From contig VZSF01001886.1 of NCBI GenBank assembly GCA_013398295.1, forward strand, positions 433,816-497,815: a stretch of 64,000 bases of DNA. The letters are read 5' to 3'. The position numbers were made by a program, and so were the translations under genes. Each line of letters begins with the position of its first letter. The stretch's first letter is position 1. A model generated the notes under the pieces. It was not told the DNA's origin and did not search any database. It saw only the letters and a list, made by a program, of their open reading frames with translations. The DNA is from Chionis minor. Taxonomy: Eukaryota > Chordata > Aves > Charadriiformes > Chionididae. Below are positions 36,791-49,749 of the stretch, in pieces.

Positions 36791-39700
36791 CACCTGGAAA
36801 ATAGGGTTTGAGATTATCTGAAACACTGAACATGCTGTTCCTGCGGGGTGGATTTTGCCGTTGGTGGCAGCAAACTGGCCTCTGGGGCTGAAGGCGTCAA
36901 AAGCTGACTGGAACGCCGGCGCGGGAGGGGAAGGGCCCTCTCTGTGCTGGGGTTTGGGTGGTTGTGTCCCCCCGTGCTGGGTCCCCACCTGCGGGGTCAG
37001 ACCTGCCGACAAGGATGGAAAAGTGGGGTCCAGCCCAGACAGGACGACGGTGAAGCAGGAATTGTGTGTTCCCAGGGCTGCAGCAGAACATCTTCAAAAA
37101 GAAAAAGCAAAGCTGTGCTGGTTTTTTCTCGCCTGTGGACAAGCGCAGAGATCAGACAAGAATGCCAGGGCATGATAAATTTTGCAGCACCTGTGTTTTC
37201 TTAACCCCTTGGTTGCAATAGATGTGATCGGATGTTTGGCCGTGCTGGGTTTAGATGTGAGAGATGTGAAGGTGACGCAGGGGTCCTGGCCGCTGGGATG
37301 GGGCTGCACCTCCCACAGCTCCTCCCTGGGGCCCTCAAGGACCTTGTCTCGCCCTGCGGCTGCTGCTGACGTCTCGGTGGTGGGACAGCCCAGCTCCAGG
37401 GTAGGCTCACCTCTCTGTGGGGCTGGCCATGGTCATTAGCCAAGTGGCATGGGGTGGACAGCCTCAGGCTGGTGGGAATTTAAAGCAGGGCATCGTAATT
37501 AAGTGGTAATGAGTGGTAGGAGTCATTTTGCTAGCTCTGGGACTCGGTTAGGGCCCATCACAAGTCTCCAGGAGATGTCCTGGTGGCTTGAGGACAACTG
37601 CATACCCTTGGCCTCCAGTTCCCCCCACCCTGTGGGCGGGCACCCAAAGGGGAAGCGATGGCTGCGCTCTCGGTCACAGCTTCGGCTTCCCAGGCCAGGG
37701 TTTGGTGTTTTCATGGTGAGATGGGGCTACACATGCCAGGTGTCACTCAGCCAGCAGGCTGGTTTCCACGCGATGACTTTGTGCTGCTGCCCCTGCACCG
37801 GCACACGGGCTGTGGGAGAGGGACCGGGGGGGCTCTGTCTGCAGCTGAGGGGTCAAGACATGGGAGCGAAGTGAGTGGGGGGAACCAGACCTTGTGCGTG
37901 CATATCTCTGCATGTGGCGCTGAAAAGCTCTGGGCCAACTCCCTCCTTCAGCAAAACAACCTCAGTGCTAATAAATCACCCCCCCGGCTCCCCATCCCGC
38001 TCCGCTGACAGGCGGCAGGAGCGCAAAGATGGCCAGGAGGAGAAAAGTGCGGAGGGGAGGGTGACACGGGGGGAAAACCAAGCTAATGATGTAGGCATTT
38101 GTGTAGAGGTTAAAAATGAAGCAATAAAACCTTTACACAAACTTCCAAATGCTTCTGCAGCTCAAAGCAGGGAATAAATAAAAGAAAGTGCAGCCGGTTG
38201 CAGGCAGAGGGAAGCTGACAGAGCCATCGCTCCTCCTGAGCGCAGCCTTGGCAGCGTGAGGAATATGTCCCCACCATGTCCCTGCGGCCCCTGAAACACT
38301 TGGCTGCTGCTGCCCTTCCTCCTGGCTGGAAGGAGCGGAGGCTTGGAGTTTCCCAACGCCTCCCGATGGGTTTGGGCCATCGGATGGGGAGCAGGAGAGA
38401 CGATGCATAAGCCAAGTTTGCCAGGTCTCTGCGGCTCGCAGCAGAGTCCCCGGGTGGCACAGCAGCCCACATAGTGATCTCAGTGGTTTTATGTTCCCTG
38501 GCAGCCTGGCAAGTAGGGAATTAAAGCTTGTGTGTGGGCTGATGGATTTATCTCCCACCCTTTTGGAAAGGATGCGCTCCTTTCCCAGAGGAGCGCTGTG
38601 GGGTGAGCAGGGCAGTGGGTGCAGGTGGGACGCCTCCCAGTTGGATTTGAGGAAAGGTGGGCAGGAAAGAGGGACGTGTGGGGTGTGATGACTTTTCTGC
38701 GGTGTTGATGGAGGGGAAGGGCCCAGCTGGGGGCCGGGAGCTGGGGAAGCTGCCGAGTGCTCTGCAAAAAGGGGTCGGAGGCTGTTGGGTGGCCCGGGCC
38801 AACCCCCCTGGGTGTCCCCATAGGTGAACACCCCGGGGGGTCAGCAGCTCCCCAGCTGGAGCAGGGCTGGGCTCTTCTCCCAGATTTGGGGTGGGGGAGA
38901 CAAATTCAGCTCATGTCTCCTCTGCGACGACAGGAGCTCCATGCTTGACACCGACGTGCCGGCCAGCGCATGGCCCCGCCAGCGCGTGGGCTACGGCAGG
39001 AGCTTCGCACAGATCCAGCTCTTCCCTGGCTCAGGACTCCTGGGCAGAGGGAAAATCGTGCCTAGGGCTGGGGGTAAAAGCCCCAGGAGCTGAAATCTCA
39101 CAGCACGTGCCGCTGGAATAAGGTTCAGCCGATGCGAGGGGGATTCCACCCGCGCAGCAGCCGCCTGACAGGTAGGAACCGCCGTTATCTTTCAAATGGC
39201 TTTAAGTGGCTCAGTGTAATGGGACTGGTTTTATCCTTTTACTCTTTGCCTAAGGGAGGTTTGAGCTTTATCCTGCCTCACGAGCTTGAGAAATTTATGT
39301 AGCTAACTTTCTGTTCTTCGGGCTGATTTCCTCCCCGTTGTGTGCCATCAGGAGATGGTTTCCTTCATCTTTTGCTTTGCTGGCACCATTCCACTGCGCT
39401 CTCCTGCCCTGGAGACCTTCGGTCGCTGTTGTGATGGAGGAGAGCAATGATGAAAAACAGTGTTTTCTAAGCACATACCCATTACTACGGCTGATGCATG
39501 GAGGATCCTTCAGCCCCTTCCTTTGCTTTGGCTACGTCTGGAATGGGGATGTGTTAATAAGCTAAAGCCCAGAATTTCAGTGGTCCACAGCAGCTCTGCA
39601 TCGTGCACTTCTCTGCAAAGATGTTATCCAGACGCTGGGGGACAGCAGGGAGCAACTCATGTGAGGACAGGGATGACTCCCCTTTCCGTCTCCCAAGACT

Positions 39701-41940
39701 TTCATGCTGTGTGTGCACCAACAAGAGGCTTTTCTTAGCTGTGTCTCTTGATTAGAGGTGCCAAAGGCGTCATTAATTCATCACTGAGTTTCCAGAGGCA
39801 GCAATCTGCTGCTGGGAAGGTGGTCAGACCTCCCCAGCTCCCTCTTCCCATCCTGCTGGACTTTCTGCTGATGAGCCGATGGCAACAGGCATCCGCCAGC
39901 GCTACGGAAGCAGCAGGCTGCCCGAGAAGGCAGAAGCTGGGGGAAAAAAAGCTTTTCATCCAAATGAGCTTCAATGTAAAGCCAGGAGTCTCTCCGACCC
40001 CTCTGCAAAAGCCTCTCCCGGCCACGCAGGCGGGAACACTGGGTCGCCCTGCCCCACCGTGTCGTGGCCGCCGAGCGCCAGCCGAGTCCAGCGCGCTCCC
40101 AGCCACCCCTTTAGACACGAGGGTGCAAAAGAACTGTGAGCCTAACACAGCTTTCCAGGAAGCTATTCTGCAGCCTGTGCAGATGAACTCACCGACTCCT
40201 TAGCTTAAGGTCTGGGTAAAGAACTAATTATTTGGACCTAAGCTCAAATCTGTTCCCACAAAGATGGATTTGTGACTCTCGCCAGCTTCCCCTAGAGGAT
40301 TGTAACCTCATTTTGTTCCTCATGAACTTCTGCTGAGGTGTAAAATAACAACAATCTTGAGAGCTAAAATAGCTGAAGGATGGATTAAATTATAATGCAA
40401 TCAGTCCAAAAGACCTTCTGTCTGCAAGGAGCAGCATTAGGCCGTCCCGGGAGCGGGCAGCCGCGTGCTGCCGGGGCAGGATTACCCAGCCTGCGCCTCC
40501 GCTTTGTCTTCACCAGGAAACTGCATTTCTTGGGCGGAGAGATTACATTATCAGCGCTGAGTGTGCTCCTCCCGTGCCTTGGCATCACCCTGCCTCGGCC
40601 AGAACGCGCTCTGAGAAGAGCTGTATAAACCCACAACAAAAAAAAAGACACAGGCGGCAATGACTGTTCTGAGGTCTGCAGCACATTCCCGGGGCGGGAT
40701 TGCTTCTGACCGCCCATCTCCACCAGGACTTTCAATCATAGCTCCAGAAGCGAGTCCGGGGCCTGTGAATATGTGTTTGTATAGGATTTAGCATAGCAGG
40801 GCTCCAATCCCCACTGAGACTTTCAAGAATAAGCTCCTATAAATAAGTAGGACGGAGCCCATGGGATGATTTTCAGGCATTTGGAATATGCCGGGCCACG
40901 GCCTCGCAGCCCTCACGCAGTGCGGGGAGCAGCCGGGAGGGCAGGGGCTGCCTGGCCGTGACTGCCCCCGCTCCCCATCCTGCTGAGCCCGTCATCCCGG
41001 GCTCCTCCGGAGGCTCCGTGCCACCGCCGCTCGCTCGCGGGGACAACCGGGCTTATTTCTCCAGCAGCGACTCGGGGCTCCGAGCTCCTGGTGGGACGGT
41101 GGAGGGCAACCTCACAGCGACCACATCGTTTCACAAGTGCCCATGCAAAGCGATGCCGGGCGCCTCACGGTCCCTCGCAGCCGCTGCGAGTGCTCTTGGA
41201 GGTTTTATCCCTGTTCAGGGCAGGTTTAAGGTCTCTTTGCCATGGAGACTCTTTTTTGCCTATATAAATTCTGTTTTATCTGCTCCTTGAACGAAGTGTT
41301 TGAGCCGACAAAGCGCTCCTCTGGCCCCTTATTTCTCACAAAAAGTGGAGGGACTTAATTATCTTCCCGGCTCTGTCCAATTTAGCTGCTCCTCGTCAAG
41401 GAGTTCAGGGGGCTGTGTGGAGCAGAAGGGAAGCGGAGGAAGGGGATGCGGGCAGAACAAGGCTGCTTTTTCTTAAGAAATCCTGCTAAAAAGGCATCTT
41501 CTTTCTGGAGATGACCCAGCGTTGCCCTCTGCTCCATGCTCAGCCCGCAAAGGAGCCTCAGCATTGTTCGGCCGTGCTTATTAGGATGCTTTGAGAAAAG
41601 TGAGCCTTGGGGACCCTGCCCTGATACAGTCCTGCAGAAGGTAGGCTGAGCTGGCCTTGGCCCTCTGGCTGCTCATCTGCGTTGTTCCTGGGTAATGAAC
41701 GGAGAGTTCCCCTTAAAAACCCCCTCTTCTGCCTGGGCTGAAGTCTTTGGGTTGACTGCAGCCTCCCTCGGGACGGAGGGAGCCCAGATGATGGGGACTG
41801 AGCTTCCATCCGCAGCGGGGTGGCATGGCCAGGGGCTCCCCCAGTGTCCCGACATCGTTTCCAGTGGAGTTGAAGTCTCACTTTTTTGGTTCTTTGCTAA
41901 ATCTGCTTAAAAGTGGGTTTTTGTAGGGCTGTTTTAACAT
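36791..41940. other. Intergenic, no gene seen
   Basis: This is GC-rich with CpG-rich patches, the densest at about 40915-41140. Overlapping spurious frames reach 232 codons (38133-38831, -). No recognisable gene, repeat or RNA is seen. Confidence 0.5.
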
Positions 41941-41960
41941 TTGGTTGGTTGGTTGGTTGG
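41941..41960. repeat. (GGTT)n microsatellite
   Basis: About five tandem GGTT units are followed by T-rich sequence. Confidence 0.85.
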
Positions 41961-42042
41961 GATTTTTTGTTTTGTTGGGTTTTTTTTTTAAATCTTTTAG
42001 TGTGAGGAGGTTGCTGCGCAGAAATGGTGTTTTCTTCGCAAG

Positions 42043-42097
42043 ATAGAATCATAGAATCATTTAGGTTGGAAAAGGCCTTTAAGATCATCCAGTCCAA
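42043..42097 (-). repeat. CR1 LINE tail fragment, reverse orientation
   Basis: ATAGAATCATAGAATCATTT followed by GGTTGGAAAAGGCC and AAGATCATCCAGTCC is the reverse complement of the CR1 3' tail. Only about 55 bp is retained. Confidence 0.9.
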
Positions 42098-43589
42098 AAG
42101 GCAAGTGGTGCGGGTCCCCCCATCCTGCCGCACGTGCCTCGGTGCCAGCGGGGCCCTTGCGCAGCGGCCGCAGCTGAAGAACAAATGGGAGCGACAAGCT
42201 GTGAACTGAAGCAGGACAAGTGGAAAACCAAGATGCTCAGTGAAATATTTAGCGAACCATTTTGAGCAAGGGAAAGAATGTTCCTCTTCTATTTATTATA
42301 AGCTTCGGATGCGAGGAGCTGCCTGCGTGCGGGAGGCTGAACACCTGCAGCAGTACCTTGCTTTCCATTTGCACGTTTCCTTGCATTAAGGTGGGGAAGA
42401 TGATAAAATGCTTTTGATCAGAGTCACTTAAATAGCAAAAGTCCCCCGTACAAGTGTGTTTTCCTGCTCTGCTGTACGTGGGAGCGCGTCTCAGCCAGGG
42501 CTCGGTGGGATGGTGCACGGCACGTGGTGGTGGGGGTCCCTGGCACTGGCAGACCGGGGCCGGCGGCTCCTGGGGAGCGGGAGGTAATGCAGATTTCGTG
42601 TCAGCCTTGTCCCGCGCCCCCCGAGCCGCCGCAGCCGCTGCGCTGCAGCCGCGTTTGGTTGTTCTGGGATGGATATTTGCTCTCGGCTGTGGGTCTTTTA
42701 CAAGGGCACAAATGTAATGTCAAAAGAAACCACTTTGATGATGTACTCAAAAGTTAAATATTTTATACAGTACTACAGTAATGTGATGTATTGCTGCCTT
42801 GACATACTTTGCTTTTTGCCTGAGGTCTGGGATTTGGGCTGGATTCCTGCACCCTCTCCTCGCCGGCGCCTCGAGTGCCTTTTTCACAAGGGGCTCTTGA
42901 GTCTCTTTCTGTCCCTACAAAACAGCAAGAGCAACTCAACGGCAGTTCCTGGAAAGCCACGAGTTCTGATCACGCGACGGTTATTGTTTTAAGCTCTCAG
43001 GATCAGCAGCACCGTATTAAAGCGAGGTACATGGTCCTTCTCCGGGTGCAATGCGAGAGGAGATCGGTGATGATAAATGCCTGGCAGCTGGGCAGTGGGG
43101 AGCAGGTAGGAGGCACAGGCCAGTGGGTCTCCGCGTGACTGTATCCGGCTGTACGGCTGGTTGCACTTAGGGATACCCCGGGATACGCCAGCTGTAGTAA
43201 CTGGGTGACGAGGGACGGTCTTAGCCCTTTCCCCATGGGCATTTGCGAGGCAGCATGTGCTCGAGAACGCTCGGGCTGCAAAGCAGGGTGTCTGCAAGAC
43301 ACAAACCCATCCGACAGCTTGAAGCTACCAGCAAAGCGTTTGCTTCTGACCAAACCCAGAGCGCTTGCGCAGCACCAACTTCACCGTCCAACCGGCACAG
43401 GACACATCAGCGGTGTCTGGCACTGGTTTTCATCCCCCCCATTCCTCCCCTGGGGAAAACCGCGTGGACGTGGCCGGAAGCCTCATCCCTGTCCCGCCTG
43501 CCCCACGGAGGATGGTGACGAGACGTGAAGCCCCTGACGCGAGGAGCAACGAGCCCTCAAAGTGCACTTTTGCAGAGGGCTAGAAACGC
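42098..43589. other. Intergenic, no gene seen
   Basis: An AT-richer island at about 42690-42820 lies within GC-rich DNA. No gene is recognised. Confidence 0.5.
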
Positions 43590-43830
43590 TCCTTGCATTA
43601 CCTGGCGGTTGTGTTCCAATCAATATGGTTTTCACAGAGCTGGATTAGTTATGTCACCTTTTGTACTCCAAGGTAACTCAAAGTACTTCATGAAGTAATG
43701 AGTTTAGCTATAGATAGCACAGGTTAATGGTGCAGCCATTATGTACTCAGTGATAAAGCTTCCACGCGGCCTCAGATATTATAAATCTGGTTTATTAAGA
43801 ATGGAAATATTGACAGAGACCTGATTCTTC
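43590..43830. other. Candidate conserved non-coding element
   Basis: This is a balanced-to-AT-rich, non-repetitive stretch containing CCAATCAATATGG, GGATTAGTTATG and TTAGCTATAGATAG, sharply bounded by GC-rich sequence. No coding or RNA feature is seen. Conservation is inferred. Confidence 0.38.
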
Positions 43831-46135
43831 TCTGTTCCTTCTGCAGCCTCCCGGGGATTTTTGACAATCCACTTCTGGCAGCATCCAGCACAGCCAGAGA
43901 GAGTGTAATCTCTCAGAGGAAAACTGCTGTTTCGGGGTGAACGCTAACTCATTGATTTATATTTGTGAACATTTGCAAGTCTTTGGAGGCTAAAATCGAG
44001 CCAGCACAGGCATAAACCAGAGGGGCTGCGCTAATTCTCCAAACCAAAATGGGTTTGAAGCACTTTGCAATGATGCCGGCCGGACACGGCTCTCCATCCT
44101 TCCCGGCCGAGGCTCGAACAGCCTGAGCATCGTGTCCGGCTGCCCGGCTCGGCTTAACAGCCACTGAGCCTTGGGGGAGGATTCTTCCATACTTTTTATT
44201 ACCAGATCTAAAGGCAGAGTTGTAAAGGTGAACATGACAAGCGAGCGCCTGGCACCGGGGAAGCCCACGGCATCGGACCTTGCTCAGCAAGGAACACGTC
44301 CCAGGAGCATCCCACACAGAGCGCTTCAACGACGGAAAATTCCCCTAATGGCAGCTGCTGCTTGAGATTAAATTCCCGCAGGAGATGCAGGCTCTGCCTT
44401 TCAGCAGGCAGCCACGGCCCCGACGAGCGGGATGAGAGTCCGTGCGGGAAGAGAGGCCGTGCGGGAGGCGGCGGGAGTCGGGAGCAGCCTCAGCCAGTGA
44501 GTTGGGGGCAGCCCCATTCCCTGCCCGGGTGGCACCAGGGCTGTCCCCACGCTGACGGTTCCTGCCGTGATTTGACTTATCACCTTCAGTGGAAAATAAC
44601 TCCCGGGGCTGCTCTGACACCCACGTCTGGTGTTTGCAAGCCCCCGCAGCCCCCGCCAGAGCCGGCGCTGGCACTAGACTGTCTCGTTAGTTCTCACTAA
44701 TCCTTTTTTTTGCCTTTCCCACTCTGCCCTGCCTGTGTAAAGCTCCCCCCAGTTTCACACGCAGGGCTGGTGTGTGGTTTGGGGTTTGCAGCCCTGGGGT
44801 CAGCCAGACCCCGGCCCCGGGGAGGGGGGGGTTATTCCCAATTAGCTGGGGAGGGAGGGAAAGCTTCGCTTTGCTGCGGGTGGAAACGACCCTTCCTAAA
44901 GCCAACGGGTCACTAATTAACACAAAACCATGAAGTTACTTGGAAGTGAGGTTTCCCCTTCCAACCCTGTCAATCCAGCGCAGCTCTCCAAAGCCTCCGG
45001 GCGTTTGAGAAAGGGTTTGGGGTCATTTGGGTTAGGCCGGCTTAAAAACCACCTTCCGGAGGAGGCGGATGAAAGGTGGTGACTGAGGCGTCCTCCTTCC
45101 CGCTCCTCGCGGCTCCGTCAAGAGGGGGCTGGATGGTCGGCAGCAGCGGGGAGGGCAAAGCTGTCAGCAAGCCACGGCCTTTCAGAAAAGCACCAGGAGT
45201 AGTGTGGAAGTCGCATTAAATTTTTATTTTTCAGCCCTGGCCAGCACACGAGGAACGTGTCACCGGGCCGGAGGTGTGCTGGATTGCAGCCGGTCCTCGT
45301 GCGCCCGTCGCAGGGAGACTCGGCCGTTACTCACAGCCACCCCCCGCCACTGCCTCCCGCTCTCAGAAAAGCATTGCAAAAAAAAAAGTAAAAAAAAAAT
45401 TTCTCATTAAGAAAAGAAGGTGGGGAGGGGGAGGGCAAAGCGACGCGCCGGGGAGATGGATTGTGCTGTGGCGCTGAGAAGCTATAGATTAATCATGGCG
45501 AGAGGGGAGGGGAATCCTACAGCTCTATCAGGAGAAAGCACTTGCTGTTGGGGAACGATGCTGCTGCCAAGGCGGGAGCGCGCCTGCGGCTGGCTCCGGG
45601 ATGCTCCCTGCGCGGGAGCCGGTCCATCCCGCTGCTGGGTGGGCAGTCCCAGCTCCCGGGCTTGGGGGGAAGTTGGTCACCTCCCCATCCCGTGTCTGTT
45701 CTGCCTTGCACCGACGTACACAGCTTTAATGTCTCCTTAACTCTGTCCCCCACAGAGCGTCTGCCCGCTCTGGGAAAGGCGGACGTGGTAAATAACACCC
45801 CCAGCATCGCCCGCGTGAGTGCTGCCGAAACGTGTCCCCGGTGGGTCCCCTCCGTGGTCCTTCCTGCCTTTCGGTTACAGCGGGAGTAAGAGGGATGCTG
45901 CTGCCCTGGCTAACGAGAGCGCGGGCTGCTGCCGTCGCTGTGGCTGGAAGGAGAAGCGCTGTGGCCATCTTCAAGGTAATTAGTCAAAGGAGCTACTTAG
46001 CAGGTGTCTGTATGTCCCAGTGTCCCCGTCTGTCCCCAACAGAGCTTGGTCCTTTGCAGCACTTCTGGCCCTGCCTGGGAGAGGGATTGCTGTGACACGC
46101 AGCTGAACGCAGGGGATTCTTCACAATGACTTTGC
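43831..46135. other. Intergenic, no gene seen
   Basis: GC-rich sequence with CpG-rich stretches at about 44400-44480 and 45240-45340, and A-rich low complexity at 45377-45420. Confidence 0.5.
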
Positions 46136-46180
<45 letters not shown>

Positions 46181-46204
46181 GTGATGATGATGATGATGAT
46201 GATA
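46136..46204. repeat. Compound microsatellite (AAT)n-(GAT)n
   Basis: About fourteen ATA/AAT units (46136-46179) pass directly into about eight GAT units (46181-46204). It is uninterrupted on both sides and therefore probably length-polymorphic. Confidence 0.97.
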
Positions 46205-48679
46205 CTCAGCATCCAGGAAAAGAAGCCACAGCTCACGCTCAGGGCTCCGTCAGCACCAGCCCGCGCTGACGCGGGGCAGGAGGGACACGTGGGCACGGTG
46301 AAGCAACACGTGCCCAGCTGAGGCACCGCTCCGGCTCGCACACGGGTCCTCTCCGGGTCATTAGTTACAGCCCAGCAAATTTTTCTTTATACTTGGAAAG
46401 AATCTGAAAAAAATAAAAAAGTCTTTGGGTTCTTTTATCTGTGGGGCTTTAATTTTTTTTTTTTTTTTTTGAGAAAAGATGACAGCTTGGCCAGTGGTTA
46501 ATAAAGGCATTTAATCTTCTTGATGCTTCCTCCGCCCCCACTTGGGGGCCATTTTGACAATAGTATAATCGTGCATATAGAGTTTGGGGTTTTTTTAGGG
46601 CACCTAAAACTCCTTAATGTGTCTGTTAACTCTGGTTTTGGTTAAAAACTTCTCTCTACTTAAAAAGACTTCGGGAGGAAAAAAAAAGGCTTGGTAACGC
46701 AAAGCCTTTAGTCAGGAAAACAAAGAAAATCAGTTATTTCATTAGTGGAAAAAAAATAATCCCTGCGTGCTTCAGTTTGATCTGAACCAAATTCTACTGC
46801 AAATTCTGGCATCTGCCTTTGACTTGGGAGAAAAAAACCCCACCAACCCAAGAGCCTATAATAATAACTGTAATAATAATTGTTATTATTTTTAATTTTT
46901 GTACAAAAGTCCATGGATTTAAGGGAGGATGGCTGTTTCCATCAGCTTAGGAAAACTATTCACATGGTCAAAGTTAAGCATGCAGCTAAATTATTTGAGG
47001 AACAAGACTTTCTGCAGGCAGATAAAAGCCTAATAACAGAATGATGAGAGCCCAGACTTCCACAGACAGCAGAAACTAATATTTGTGATGCAACAGCCTT
47101 GCATTATTCAGTAGTTAAAGATAATTCTAAGAAATAGAACAGCTTGAGAATTAGCAAAACTAGCAATAAAATATTCTTAGTTGACTCCGGGGGGAAGTAA
47201 ATTGCCATGTACAGGATTTGCATTCATCTTAATGTTTATTAAAAATGAGACAGCGCTGCTTGCCGCACGCCGGGCCGGAACGGCTCCTGGGCTGGCTGGA
47301 GCCCCGCGTCCTTCCCGGCCCTTGCTCAGCCCCGGGTGCCTGCGGGACCTGCCGAGGCTTCTCGCCAACTCCTGGCGGATGTTGGGATGAGGGTGATGGA
47401 AACCCAACTATCCGCTCAGGCCCTGCAGACGTCCCCAGGACGATGCGCTAATTGCTGGCCAGGCACTGGCAGCCCTCCCAGGGCTCCCCGTGAAACGTCA
47501 GGGAAGAGCAGCTTTAGAAAAGCAAGGAGCTGCTGGCCCTCAAGGAGGTGCAGGCTGAGCTCGGCAACGCCAGCGTGCTGGGGGTTCGCACGGCAGCGTC
47601 TCCCATCACGGCTTTGCTCCTGCACCTGCAGAGAAGGTCGAGAACCACGACCGGGAGCAGCAAGCTCGGGCTTCCTGCGCTGGGCATTGGCTGCTGCAGG
47701 GTGCTCAGTCATTCCCAAGGCTTTTTTTGAACCATTCCCAGCCGCGGGGGTTGCCAACGGGCTCGCACCTTGTCCCGCTTTCAGCTTGTTTCTACTTGAA
47801 ACTACTTGTTTCGCTAGTGGTTGGGGTGTTTCAGATTTGGTGCGACAGGAATGTCAGTGATGCATATTGCTTTAGTTGTAGCCGGGTGGTGTTTATATTT
47901 TCCAAGGACCTTTTTCAGCTTCCCATAGCAGCTGACAAGGAGCATGGCTGGAACGCTGGAATGGCCAACGGAATATCCCGTACCACCGTGCTCAGTGCAT
48001 AAATGGGATTAGCTGGGGGAGAGCACTCAATCACCGCTTTACCACGTGGTGAGAGTGACTTGTGTCTTATATATTCTTTTACCATTGTTATTATTGTTGT
48101 TATTATTGTTATTTTCCTTTTCTGTTATTGTTCTATTACACTGTCTTCATGCAACCCATGAGCTTTTTTTCCTTTCCCCTCCTTTTCTCCCTCCTGTCCC
48201 TGCCCTTCTGGGGGAAGGGGAGGAACCGTGCGAGCGGCTGCACGCTTCCAGCTGCTGGCTGGGGTAAAATCACAGAATGAACCTGAATTGTGCCAAAGCA
48301 CAAACATCTTGTTTCTCAGGAACGAAATCACCGCCCGGTGGGTTTGCACCAACGTGTCAGTGCGGCACAAACACGTCCGCCCTGGGCTGCGGGAGGCACC
48401 CACACCACCGCCGCCTCGCTGCTGCGCGGGCCGGGGCGCAGCCCCGCTTCCTGCCGTGAGGAATGCGGGTTTCCCACCGCTAGCCAAGCACGGAAACACC
48501 CGGGATCTCCGAAATCCCCATCAGCACCTGTGTACGGCGACCCACACCTGCCAACAGGCCACCTTTCACCGGCCCACCGCGAGGGTAAGTCTGCCATCGG
48601 CAGCCCAATGAGCTGGGGTGTGCATGTGGGGAAGGAAAATGAGATAAAAACAAAAAAAATTTAAAAAAAAAAAGCAAGT
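46205..48679. other. Intergenic, no gene seen
   Basis: An AT-rich zone at 46380-47240 includes T homopolymers, an AATAATAA-TTG-TTATTATT inverted repeat (46872-46890) and AT-rich unique sequence. A GC-rich zone at 47240-47760 and TTA/TTG low complexity at about 48080-48130 follow. No gene is recognised. Confidence 0.5.
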
Positions 48680-48700
48680 GAGACTATTCAAAAGGGGGAC

Positions 48701-48712
48701 TTTATTTTTATT
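48701..48712 (-). promoter_or_regulatory. CDH4: Tandem poly(A) signals AATAAAAATAAA
   Basis: Read on the - strand, two abutting AATAAA hexamers are followed about 20-40 nt downstream by a T-rich run (48659-48675), the usual downstream element. This is the strongest - strand poly(A) site seen between the genes. Confidence 0.6.
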
Positions 48713-49338
48713 ACACTGGAGCCAGGCGTCAGTGCGCCAGTTCAGCTTTGATACACAATAAATCAGCAAAGCTGTTACTCAGTTTGGAAACCAAGATTGC
48801 AGTGGCACTAAAAACACATTGAAAACATTTACTTTCTTCCCTTGTTTTTTTTTTTTCCCTCTTTTGTTTTTGGTACAAAAATGGTACAAACAACAATACA
48901 AAATATTTGTGCTGTTGACGGTTACAAAAAAAGGTTTTTGAACTGGGTTAACGGACGCAAACTGCTTTTGCGCTTCAGCGTGAATACAGCAAAACAGCAG
49001 AAGTCTTCCTTGAGAACAACCACAGTCATGCGGGCTGCTACACAGCTTCTCCATCGTAAAGGAAACATGCAAAATCATAATTAAAATTGAAGAAAGAGAA
49101 GAGAAAGTGCTCCAATTATACATCTATATATTGTCGTTGGTTTTTTTTTCCCCTATTTGATCTGTAGCTTCAAGCACTAACTACATTATGTACACATTGT
49201 GTGAGCAATTGTGTATGGGTTGGTGTGTTCTGGAGAGAACTTCTATTTTCCCCATGAAACTGCGTCAACTTTGCGTGGGAGACACCTACGTTGGCTAGCT
49301 GCTGTTTTAAACATACGCATTCATCGTTATACGGCATT

Positions 49339-49372
49339 CCCCCCCCCCCCCCCCGACATTTTTTTTTTTTTT
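49339..49372. repeat. C16 and T14 homopolymers
   Basis: A run of about 16 C is followed, after GACA, by about 14 T. The lengths are likely unreliable in this assembly. Confidence 0.9.
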
Positions 49373-49685
49373 CACACTTACAATGAAGAGCTCCAAAAGA
49401 CATCACAAATAAAAGTCCCGTATTTTACCTTTAATATGTTTTTTGAGACTAAACAAAGTTGCAATCTTGGCATATTGTGTTGTACAGACCCTGCGCTGAC
49501 CATCACCATTCTCCGACGCCCCAACCTCTATCCTACAGGGGGGGCAGCTGCGGGCGCCACAGCCATCGCCCACGTCCCACGTCCCCCTGGGGGCTGGACG
49601 CAGAACCGACTATCCCTAAAAACCCCTTGGAAGAGGCAAATTCCCACCACCGCCGCCTTACAACCACCACCGGCATCGCCTGGTC

Positions 49686-49749
49686 CAACAAAAAAGGAAA
49701 AAAAAAAAAANGCCAAAAAAAAAAGAAAAAAAAAAAAAAAAAAGGAAAA
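49686..49749. repeat. A-rich low-complexity tract with an ambiguous base
   Basis: Poly-A interrupted by GG and GCC, with N at 49711, indicates uncertain base calling. On the - strand, the CDH4 sense, it is T-rich. Confidence 0.9.

Noticed and set aside
38133..38831. 232-codon open frame on the - strand
   Set aside because: It lies in a GC-rich block with overlapping open frames on both strands and has no domain or start context suggesting a gene.
48266..48285. ATCACAGAAT as a possible CR1 tail
   Set aside because: The adjoining bases do not continue into the GGTTGGAAGG-type CR1 sequence, so the match is too short.
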